Of a DNA stretch of 42,838 bases, positions 33,625-40,495 are shown piece after piece. This stretch comes from Imhoffiella purpurea. GTDB taxonomy: Bacteria > Pseudomonadota > Gammaproteobacteria > Chromatiales > Chromatiaceae. A model generated the notes under the pieces. It was not told the DNA's origin. It made no database searches and was given only the letters and a program-made list of their open reading frames with translations. The stretch covers positions 1 to 42,838 of the forward strand of contig NZ_AONC01000085.1 in NCBI RefSeq assembly GCF_000585215.1, read 5' to 3'. Positions within the stretch are counted from its first letter, which is position 1, and each line of letters begins with the position of its first letter. Position numbers and translations under genes: made by a program.

Positions 33625-33715
33625 GGAACGCGATGCCCCGAGATGAGGCGACGAACCTGAATTTCCGACGTTATTTCAATGGATCGAGTCGAGGAGTCTC
33701 GAAGGGGTTAGATCA

Positions 33716-34783
33716 ATGAACATCCAGTCTTTCAGCTGGGCGCTGGCGGTTCCGGCCGCCCTCATCGCCACGACGGCGAGTCTGGCCGCTTCCTCGCCAC
33801 CCTCGGGCAAAACGCTCGAAGCCCTGGTCGAGAGCCGCGAGATCCCGGTCACCCTCGACAACTTCGTCCGCGCCGCGACGGACATCGAGTTCGACAAATA
33901 TGTCTCTCTGGCGGGGGGCATCAACCGTCTCTACCACTTCCGCGACCTGACCCCCGTCGAGCATCAGACGACGATCAGCATGAATCGCGACACCCTCTAC
34001 AGCGCCGCGATCGTCGACATCAGCGAGGGCGCGACCCTCACCTTGCCCGATGTGGGCGAGCGATACATGTCGGCGATGGTCGTCAACCAGGATCATTACA
34101 TCAACGCGATCTTCCACGGCGGCGGTGTCTATCAGCTCGACATGGCGACCTTCGACACGCCCTACGTCAGCGTCTATGTGCGCACGCTCGTGAATGCCAA
34201 TGACCCCGCCGACGTCGCCGCCGTGAACGCGATCCAGGATCGGATGAAGATCGAGGCCGTCTCGGCGAAGCCATTCGTGCCGCCGGTCTACGACGAAGCA
34301 AGCTATGCGGGCCTGGTGCGAGCCGCGCTCGGCTTCGCCCCCTTCCTGCCCGACAGCACCCGAATGTTCGGCGCGCGGGATGAGGTCTCCCCCGTGCGCC
34401 ATCTCATCGGGACGGCCGCCGGCTGGGGCGGTCTGCCCGAGTCCGAGGCCCTATACGTCAGCGTCGATCCCGAGATGCCGATCGGCGAATACCGCATCGA
34501 GGTGCCGACGGACGTCCCGGTCGGCTCCTTCTGGTCCGTCAGTCTCTACAACGCCGATCGCTACTTCGTCCCGAACCCGCTGGGCGCCTATGTCGTCAAT
34601 TCGGTCAGCGGCCAGCGCAACCCGGACGGCTCCATGACCATCCATCTCGGGGGCTGCGAGGACGGGCGCGCGAACTGCCTGCCGCTCGTCGAAGGCTGGC
34701 AATACACCGTGCGGCTGTATCAGCCAGGGCCTGAGGTCCTCGACGGATCCTGGAGCTTCCCGGCGGTCCAGCCCATGAATTGA
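33716..34783 (+). CDS. Exported DUF1254/DUF1214 protein, first copy
   Basis: The 355-residue protein has a signal peptide (cleavage near LAA-SSP). An N-terminal DUF1254-type region covers about 45-165 (VTLDNFVRAATDIEFDKY, MNRDTLYSAAIVDISEG). A C-terminal DUF1214-type region covers about 255-350 (FWSVSLYNADRYFVPNPLG, LGGCEDGRANCLP, YTVRLYQPGPEVLDGSW). The biochemical role of these domains is unknown, although the shared RDTLYS and FWS(V/I)x(V/L)YNAD motifs suggest a conserved binding or catalytic site. The next gene, 18 bases later, is a clear paralogue. AAGGGG eight bases before ATG supports the start. Confidence 0.85.
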   Translation: MNIQSFSWALAVPAALIATTASLAASSPPSGKTLEALVESREIPVTLDNFVRAATDIEFDKYVSLAGGINRLYHFRDLTPVEHQTTISMNRDTLYSAAIVDISEGATLTLPDVGERYMSAMVVNQDHYINAIFHGGGVYQLDMATFDTPYVSVYVRTLVNANDPADVAAVNAIQDRMKIEAVSAKPFVPPVYDEASYAGLVRAALGFAPFLPDSTRMFGARDEVSPVRHLIGTAAGWGGLPESEALYVSVDPEMPIGEYRIEVPTDVPVGSFWSVSLYNADRYFVPNPLGAYVVNSVSGQRNPDGSMTIHLGGCEDGRANCLPLVEGWQYTVRLYQPGPEVLDGSWSFPAVQPMN

Positions 34784-34801
34784 CCGAACAGGAGACTGAA
34801 G

Positions 34802-35818
34802 ATGCGATTTCTGCTGATGCTCGCGTTCTGCGCCCCTGCCCTTGCCCTCGCCGAGGAGGTGACGCTCGACAACCTCGTCCGGGCCGAGTCCGACCACATG
34901 TTCCGCCTCAACATGACCGCTCAGAAAATGGGCGTGGGGCAACTCGCACACATTCGCCATCCCGTGTCCGCCGACGCCCCGCAGCCGGTGATCCGCGCCA
35001 ACCAGGACACGCTCTATTCCGCCGTCGTGCTCGACCTGTCGAAGCCGGCGACGATCACACTGCCGGAGACCGGAGGCCGCTTCCAGTCCATGCTGGTGAT
35101 CAGCCAGGACCACTACAACTTCGTGGAATCCAAGCCGGGCACCTACGAGCTGACCGAAGAGCTGGTGGGCACGCGTTTCGCAATGCTCCTGTTCCGCACC
35201 TTCGTCGACGTCTCCGATCCGAACGATGTCGAAGCCGCTCACGCGGCGCAGGACGGCATTGAGGTAACCGGAGGCGGCGACGGACACTTCGAGGCACCGG
35301 ACTGGGATCTCGAGCGCCTGGCGGCCGCGCGGAAGGCCCTCAACGATCTTGCGGCGGAGATCGGCTTCGATGCCGCCCGCGCCTTCGGCCGCAAGGATGA
35401 GGTCGATCCCATCGACCACATGGTCGGCGCCATGGCGGGCTGGGCGGGCCAGCCGGCCACGACGGCCAGCGCCTTCATCGACAGCGTCGAGGGAAACGAC
35501 GGCAAGACCCCCTATGCCGTCACCGTGAAGGACGTGCCCGTGGACGCCTTCTGGTCGATCACCGTCTACAACGCCGACGGCTATCTGGAACCCAATCCGC
35601 TCGGCGTCAACAGCTACAACAACTATTCCGCCAAACCGAACGCGGACGGCTCCTTCACCATCCATTTCGGCGCCTGCGACGACGGCCGCGCGAACTGCAT
35701 CCCCATCACGCCTGGCTGGAACTATGCCGTCCGCCTCTACGAGCCGCGGCCCGAGATCCTCGACGGCACCTGGACCTTTCCGGCCATCGAGCCCGTCGCG
35801 GCCGAATCGGACGGCTAG
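34802..35818 (+). CDS. Exported DUF1254/DUF1214 protein, second copy
   Basis: The 338-residue protein has a short signal peptide (LALA-EEV). The paired motifs correspond to the upstream gene: VTLDNLVRAESDHMF, ANQDTLYSAVVLDLS, FWSITVYNADGYLEPNPLG, FGACDDGRANCIP and VRLYEPRPEILDGTW. It is shorter at the N-terminus and diverged, so the duplication is old. Retained tandem copies often form a heteromer or divide substrates. Function is not known. The ribosome site GGAG is present before ATG 34802. Confidence 0.85.
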   Translation: MRFLLMLAFCAPALALAEEVTLDNLVRAESDHMFRLNMTAQKMGVGQLAHIRHPVSADAPQPVIRANQDTLYSAVVLDLSKPATITLPETGGRFQSMLVISQDHYNFVESKPGTYELTEELVGTRFAMLLFRTFVDVSDPNDVEAAHAAQDGIEVTGGGDGHFEAPDWDLERLAAARKALNDLAAEIGFDAARAFGRKDEVDPIDHMVGAMAGWAGQPATTASAFIDSVEGNDGKTPYAVTVKDVPVDAFWSITVYNADGYLEPNPLGVNSYNNYSAKPNADGSFTIHFGACDDGRANCIPITPGWNYAVRLYEPRPEILDGTWTFPAIEPVAAESDG

Positions 35819-35866
35819 CGTCGACGGGTGACCGCAGAACCCAAAGACCGATTCAGGGAGTCATCC

Positions 35867-36196
35867 ATGCAACGAACGCGCTCTCAGCGAAACCGAACGA
35901 TCCTCTTCTCTCTGTGCATCGCGCTCGCCGCCTCCATGCCGCAGGTCCATGCGCGATCCCCGGCCGACTGCGCGGCGCGAGCCGACCGGGCCGCGCGCGA
36001 GTCGGCCGGCTTCCTGGGCGGTGCCGTCGCCGGCGGTGCCGGTGGTGCCGCGTTCGGGGCCATCGTCAGCGACAAGAGCCGCCAGGGTGCCAGGCGCGGC
36101 GCCGCGCTCGGCGCAGCGGTCGGCGGCACGACCAGCGCCTACAACCGAGAACAGGTCTACAAGCGGGTCTACGACGACTGCATGGCCGGCCGCTGA
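35867..36196 (+). CDS. Exported glycine-zipper protein
   Basis: The 109-residue protein has a signal peptide (cleavage near VHA-RSP). A glycine/alanine zipper runs at about 48-90 (GFLGGAVAGGAGGAAFGAIV, GAALGAAVGG), followed by YNREQVYKRVYDDCMAGR. Glycine-zipper proteins insert into or oligomerise at membranes, often the outer membrane. Two cysteines are present, one just after the predicted cleavage site and one near the C-terminus, so a disulfide is possible. GGGAG before ATG 35867 decides the start over an upstream in-frame GTG at 35828. It lies 48 bases after the second DUF1254 gene. Confidence 0.8.
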   Translation: MQRTRSQRNRTILFSLCIALAASMPQVHARSPADCAARADRAARESAGFLGGAVAGGAGGAAFGAIVSDKSRQGARRGAALGAAVGGTTSAYNREQVYKRVYDDCMAGR

Positions 36197-36239
36197 GGCC
36201 GGCGTACTCGCACCCCAGTCACAACCACAGGAGCAACCC

Positions 36240-36545
36240 ATGTCTTCATCGAATGTCGGCCCGGCAGTCGCTGCCACACTCTTCTGCTGCATGCTCAACG
36301 CCTCCCCCGGTTTCGCCGAGACGCCTCGCGATTTCGGCACCCTCGTCTGCAAGGACGTCATGCGTCTGTCCGGCGAGGACCGATCGGTCGCATTGGCCTT
36401 CGTCCACGGCTATGTGCTCGGCAAGAAAGGCACCACGCAATACGAGGTCGAGACGCTCGCCGGAATCACGGACCGGTTCATCGACTATTGCCTGAACCAT
36501 CCGGCGGACAACGCGCTCCAGTCATTCGAGAAACTCGCCAAATGA
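36240..36545 (+). CDS. HdeA-like periplasmic protein
   Basis: The 101-residue exported protein has a signal peptide (cleavage near GFA-ETP). The mature part has the two conserved cysteines of the HdeA/HdeB fold, in TLVCKDVMRLSGEDRSVALA and FIDYCLNHPADNALQSFE, with the helical spacing of that family. HdeA-type proteins are small chaperones that hold periplasmic proteins soluble at low pH. Whether this one acts in acid or in another envelope stress is not known. AGGAG six bases before ATG 36240 gives a strong start. It is 43 bases after the glycine-zipper gene. Confidence 0.78.
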   Translation: MSSSNVGPAVAATLFCCMLNASPGFAETPRDFGTLVCKDVMRLSGEDRSVALAFVHGYVLGKKGTTQYEVETLAGITDRFIDYCLNHPADNALQSFEKLAK

Positions 36546-36571
36546 GCACGGCATGCCGGGTATCGGATGCC

Positions 36572-36609
36572 CCGGCCCGCGTCTCCGGCGACGGATGAGA
36601 CGGGGCCGG
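36572..36609 (+). terminator. Imperfect hairpin between the HdeA-like and lipoprotein genes
   Basis: Bases 36572-36585 (CCGGCCCGCGTCTC) pair with 36597-36609 (GAGACGGGGCCGG) with one bulge and an 11-base loop. No T-run follows. It may attenuate read-through into the lipoprotein gene. Confidence 0.45.
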
Positions 36610-36647
36610 ACCGATCGAAACAGACATAGAGTCAGGGGGAATCAGCC

Positions 36648-37352
36648 ATGAAGGTCTCGACGGGAATCAGGATCGGCGCCATGCTGGCGGCGCTCGTGCT
36701 GGCCGGCTGCGCGAGTCAGGGGACACAGAAGACGCTCGGAGAGCAGAATTCGGGCTTCCTGAAGGATTATTCCAATCTGCAATGGACCCAGGACCGGCAA
36801 GGCAATCCGGTCCGCACCTGGATCAGCCCGAGCCTGGCGCCCGAGCGCTACGACGCCATCCTGCTCGAACCGCTCAGGCTCTATCCGGAGCCTAGACCGA
36901 CCGAACAGGTGAGCCGCGAGGAGCTGGAGAGGATCCTGGCCTATGCGAACCAGGCGCTGAAGCGAGAGCTCGCCAAGCGTTTCGTCCTGGTGAACCGGCC
37001 CCAACCCGGTGCCGTGCGTCTGCGCGCGGCCATCAGCGGCGTCGCCGCCCAGGGCGAGGGGCTCGCACCCTATCAATACGTTCCCATCGCGCTCGCCGCC
37101 ACCATGGCCAAGCGGGCCGTCGCCGGCACCCCGCAACGCGCCTTCATCGTCGGCGAAAGCGAGCTGCTCGACAGCGTCTCGGGCGAGCTCCTGGCGCAGC
37201 AGGTGAAGGTCGGCTCGGGCGCCGCGGCCAAGCTGCAGAAGATCGCCGGCAAGGACCGAATCACGCTGGAGACGGTCAAGCCCTTGGTGGACGAACTCGC
37301 CGCCGCCGCGCTCCCGAACCTGGAGCAGCTCGTTCGGCCGAGGGGCGGCTAG
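36648..37352 (+). CDS. DUF3313 lipoprotein
   Basis: The 234-residue protein has a lipoprotein signal with lipobox LAGC (Cys at about 21). Its DUF3313-like features are TQDRQGNPVRTWISPSLAP, ERYDAILLEPLRLYPEP, LRAAISGV and AFIVGESELLDSVSGELLAQ. Residue +2 after the cysteine is alanine, which favours sorting to the outer membrane. Function is unknown. It is the last gene of the exported series. The gap of about 100 bases with a hairpin leaves open whether it has its own promoter. A ribosome site AGGGGGA lies seven bases before ATG. Confidence 0.85.
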   Translation: MKVSTGIRIGAMLAALVLAGCASQGTQKTLGEQNSGFLKDYSNLQWTQDRQGNPVRTWISPSLAPERYDAILLEPLRLYPEPRPTEQVSREELERILAYANQALKRELAKRFVLVNRPQPGAVRLRAAISGVAAQGEGLAPYQYVPIALAATMAKRAVAGTPQRAFIVGESELLDSVSGELLAQQVKVGSGAAAKLQKIAGKDRITLETVKPLVDELAAAALPNLEQLVRPRGG

Positions 37353-37353
37353 C

Positions 37354-37373
37354 GGCTCGCATCCTCGCGAGCC
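37354..37373. terminator. Hairpin between convergent genes
   Basis: GGCTCGC (37354-37360) pairs with GCGAGCC (37367-37373) across ATCCTC in the 24-base gap between two converging genes. It is a probable two-way terminator without a long T-run. Confidence 0.5.
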
Positions 37374-37376
37374 CTG

Positions 37377-39053
37377 TTACAGGACCATCATCATGGTCCC
37401 CGCGAAGGTGAGCAGGACGTTGGCGAAGGTGTAGGTGCCCGCGTAGCCGAGGGCGGGCACGGCACTGCCCGCCGCCTCGGTAACGACGTTCAGGGCCGGC
37501 GTGCTGGTCATGGCGCCGGTGATCGAGCCGAGCAGCAGAGCCGGATTGAGGCCCAGCACCCGGCTGCCGAAGAGGTAACCGACCAGGGCGGGCAGCAGGG
37601 TCACCAGGATGCCGCCGAGGATGATCAGCGGACCCACGCTGGTCATCGCCTCTACCACGCCGCCGCCGGCGTTCACACCCACCGAGGCCATGAAGAGCAT
37701 CAGCCCGAGCTCCATCAGCACGAAACGCGCGGCCGCCGGGACGCGGCCGAAGGTGGGCATGACCGAACCGAGATAGCCGACGAGGATGCCCACGATCAGC
37801 AGTCCGCCGGCCGTGCCGAGCCCGAAGGCCAGATTGCCGAAGACCAGGCTGACCAGCCCCAGCAGGATGCCGCCGATCATGCCGAAGGCGAAGGTCGCCA
37901 GATCCGTCTTCTCGATATCACGCTCGATATAGCCGAAACGCTCGGCCAGACCCAGCAGATTGCTCCGCTCCCCGACCACCTCCAGGCGGTCGCCCTTCTG
38001 CAGCGGCAGCTCCGAGCTCAGCGGCAGATCGATGGAGGCGCGCGTCAGCCGGGTCGCGAAGCAGCCGTGCTCGGCCGGCATATCGAGCTCCTTGAGGGTT
38101 CTGCCGACGGTCTTGGGGTCAGTGACGATGATCTCGCGGGTGGTCACCTGGTAGTTGAGCAGGTCCGGATCGAGCACCTCCTCGAAGCCGAGTTCGCGCA
38201 GCCGCTGGTGATCCGGGATGCCGGCGATCATGGCGACCCGATCTCCCGCCTCGGCGACCAGATCCGGGGTGACATCCTGCAGCCGATCTCCGCGTCTCAG
38301 CTTGAGCGCCTTGCCCCGGCGCTCGCCACTGTGCTCGGAGCGCATCTGCTCGACCGTCTTGCCGACCAATCCATCGGGGATCCGATAGGCGCGCACGATC
38401 GGCAGGCTGCCGGCGCCACCACCGCGCCGGCCCCGCCCCAGACCACGCTCGCGGGCCAGCTTGGCAGCCTCTGCGCGCAGATCGATGCCGGCGAGACGGG
38501 GAAAGAAGCGCACGGCGAGAATCATCCCGACCGTCCCGAAAACATAGGTGATGGCATAGCCGACGCTGATGTTTTCGAGCACCTGGGATCGGCTGAGCCC
38601 CTCGGGCACGGCGGCGATACCGCTGTTGACCGCGTCCTGCGCGCCGGCCAGGGTGGGCGTGCTGGTCAGGGCGCCGGCCAGAAGTCCGGCGCCGAAGCCA
38701 TGCTCGAGTCCGAGCAGATGCGTGAGCGCGATGCTCAGCCCCAGGGCCGTCATGGCGACGACCGCCGCGAGTGCGATGTAGCGCGCCCCGTCCGCGGCGA
38801 AGGCGCTGAAGAAGGTCGGTCCGGCCTGGATCCCGACCCCGAAGATGAAGAGCGCGAAGCCGAAGCTGCTGGCCCCGGCCGGCAGCGAGAAGCCCAGATG
38901 CCCGAAGAGCAGACCCACCAGCAGCACGCCGATGACCGGCCCCGCCTGGACGCCCGCGATGCGGATGTCGCCCAGCAGATAGCCGAAGCCGATGACCGTG
39001 AAGATCAACAGCATGGGGTTCTCCCCGAGAAGGGCGAGGATGTCGATCTCCAT
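37377..39053 (-). CDS. AspT/YidE-family membrane transporter
   Basis: The 558-residue protein has two homologous membrane halves of about five to six helices each. Both contain the duplicated family motif GALTSTPTLAGAQ (about 130) and GAMTSTPALNV (about 525). Between them, about 205-370, lie two TrkA-C-type regulatory domains (LVGKTVEQMRSEHSG and TVGRTLKELDMPAEHG). This is the layout of aspartate:alanine antiporter relatives (AspT, YidE, YbjL). Most members have no known substrate, so an organic anion exchanger is as far as the call can go. AGGAG six bases upstream supports ATG 39053. It converges with the lipoprotein gene and is separate from the exported cassette. Confidence 0.9.
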   Translation of the reverse strand: MEIDILALLGENPMLLIFTVIGFGYLLGDIRIAGVQAGPVIGVLLVGLLFGHLGFSLPAGASSFGFALFIFGVGIQAGPTFFSAFAADGARYIALAAVVAMTALGLSIALTHLLGLEHGFGAGLLAGALTSTPTLAGAQDAVNSGIAAVPEGLSRSQVLENISVGYAITYVFGTVGMILAVRFFPRLAGIDLRAEAAKLARERGLGRGRRGGGAGSLPIVRAYRIPDGLVGKTVEQMRSEHSGERRGKALKLRRGDRLQDVTPDLVAEAGDRVAMIAGIPDHQRLRELGFEEVLDPDLLNYQVTTREIIVTDPKTVGRTLKELDMPAEHGCFATRLTRASIDLPLSSELPLQKGDRLEVVGERSNLLGLAERFGYIERDIEKTDLATFAFGMIGGILLGLVSLVFGNLAFGLGTAGGLLIVGILVGYLGSVMPTFGRVPAAARFVLMELGLMLFMASVGVNAGGGVVEAMTSVGPLIILGGILVTLLPALVGYLFGSRVLGLNPALLLGSITGAMTSTPALNVVTEAAGSAVPALGYAGTYTFANVLLTFAGTMMMVL

Positions 39054-39463
39054 GTCCGGCTCCTGAGCGGGGAACGGCGGTTCGCGACCGCAGATCGGTG
39101 AGGGCCGATTCTACCAGAGCCCGAGCCAGACGGTTCCGGGGACTCAGACAGGAGACAGGCCCCGACCCACCCGGAGCGCCATGGAGCGTCGCCGCCGGGA
39201 GCGGAGAGAGCTTCGAGGATCTGCAGCCAGCCCCACCCTCGGCGACCTGGATCGAATGGCAGGATGAGGCACCCGCCCCGTCGGCGCCACGCTGACCGAG
39301 TGGTGGACGAAATCGCGGCCAACATCGATGCATTTCTGGTGGGGGACGAGCGCAACCGGGTCGCCTGACTGGCATATCGAGAATCGGCATCACGCGATGC
39401 CGACCGGGCGAGGCCGAGCAAACAGGCACCCTGCCTCCGCTTGAGCCGTGTAAATTCAGTCGA
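39054..39463. other. Gene-poor gap with a gene remnant
   Basis: This gap holds the upstream region of the transporter gene and, at 39294-39368, a short coding relic on the plus strand. No complete gene, RNA or repeat was recognised. Minus-strand frames here have arginine- and serine-rich compositions typical of chance reading in GC-rich DNA. Confidence 0.5.
39294..39368 (+). pseudogene. Relic of a 2-hydroxyacid dehydrogenase C-terminus
   Basis: The frame ending at TGA 39366-39368 reads DRVVDEIAANIDAFLVGDER and then NRVA. It resembles the extreme C-terminus of D-2-hydroxyacid dehydrogenases, which often end in EIAANIxAFLxGxxxRNRV. No upstream body of such a gene is present, so this would be the tail of a gene whose remainder was lost when the restriction-modification region arrived. 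The match is short and could be coincidence. Confidence 0.3.
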
Positions 39464-40495
39464 CTATCGCGAACGGTACTCCCTCAACCGCGTCGATTCG
39501 ACGAGTTGGTGCATATTCTGGAGCGTGAACACCTTCCCTCGGGTCGCCAGGATCAACTTTTTCATATCCTCCCGGCGCACGCCGAAGCCGCGACCGGCAA
39601 TGCAGGCGACAACCTCGAATTTCGGATCGTCCGGCGACCGTCCGGTGAGACTGAGCGCACCCAGGTGCTGTACTCGCGTGACCTTGTCGCGAGCCGTACC
39701 GTCGTCCTCGGTGAGCTTGGCCTCGATGACGATCTGAGGATTGATCTCGTTGGGTATCACGAAATCGGGGGCTTGGTCGAAACCAGGCAGACGCTCAGCA
39801 CGTTTTGTCTTGCGGTAGCTGATACCGGCGCGCGTGAGAACATCCTCTATGGCGTTTTCGACGATGTTGCCGACCAATTCGCTGATGGAATCGCGATGCC
39901 CGGCGAATGGGCGTCCCAGGAAACGTTCGTAGAGCAGAACGGAATAGGGCGCGACGAGATCGGCGAACGAGCGCACGCCAACCAGACCGGCGGCGGTATC
40001 CGCCTTGTCGATGCGATGAAGCCGATCCTCGGGGACGCTGGGCGCCCCGCCATGCAGAATGTCGCAGGCATCCTCGATCAACGCCCGGATACGGGCATCC
40101 GTCACACCCTCGCTACGCTTCAGCGGCCCCGTCGGATTCATGCGGATCTTGCGGTCGATGCTGCGTGCCGCACTCTGAGCGATCTCGACTCCAGTATGCC
40201 GGGTCGCGTGGTAGGCCCACTCGGGTGGGGTGAAGCCCAATATGCAGCGAAGAACGATCAGGGCGATCGGAGTCTCGTAGACGGCTGAAACGATCGCATC
40301 GGGCGTCACTCGCTCGAAGCCATTGGTTGCCCGCTTGAGCGCTTCGTAGCCCGCCTCGAAGACGGGAAATTCGACGAAGCCAGGCCCTTTCGGCATGACC
40401 AGGAACTCGGACACCAGACATGAGAAGACCTGGTCGACATAGTGATCGATATCCCGGGTGATATCCTCGAAGTCGACCTCAAAAGGGAATGGCAT
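39464..40495 (-). CDS. PD-(D/E)XK restriction-endonuclease-like protein
   Basis: The 343-residue cytoplasmic protein has a C-terminal nuclease-type core with D244 in PDFVIP, then E258 and K260 in IVIEAKL. This is the spacing and strand context of PD-(D/E)XK nucleases. The N-terminal two thirds (about 1-220) are helical and unrecognised, and may hold the DNA-recognition part. Its start overlaps the end of the methylase gene by 17 bases, with GGGGAGAG seven bases upstream, so the two are translated together. The pairing makes a restriction partner the best reading. Alternatives are a modification-dependent nuclease or another defence nuclease. Confidence 0.72.
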   Translation of the reverse strand: MPFPFEVDFEDITRDIDHYVDQVFSCLVSEFLVMPKGPGFVEFPVFEAGYEALKRATNGFERVTPDAIVSAVYETPIALIVLRCILGFTPPEWAYHATRHTGVEIAQSAARSIDRKIRMNPTGPLKRSEGVTDARIRALIEDACDILHGGAPSVPEDRLHRIDKADTAAGLVGVRSFADLVAPYSVLLYERFLGRPFAGHRDSISELVGNIVENAIEDVLTRAGISYRKTKRAERLPGFDQAPDFVIPNEINPQIVIEAKLTEDDGTARDKVTRVQHLGALSLTGRSPDDPKFEVVACIAGRGFGVRREDMKKLILATRGKVFTLQNMHQLVESTRLREYRSR

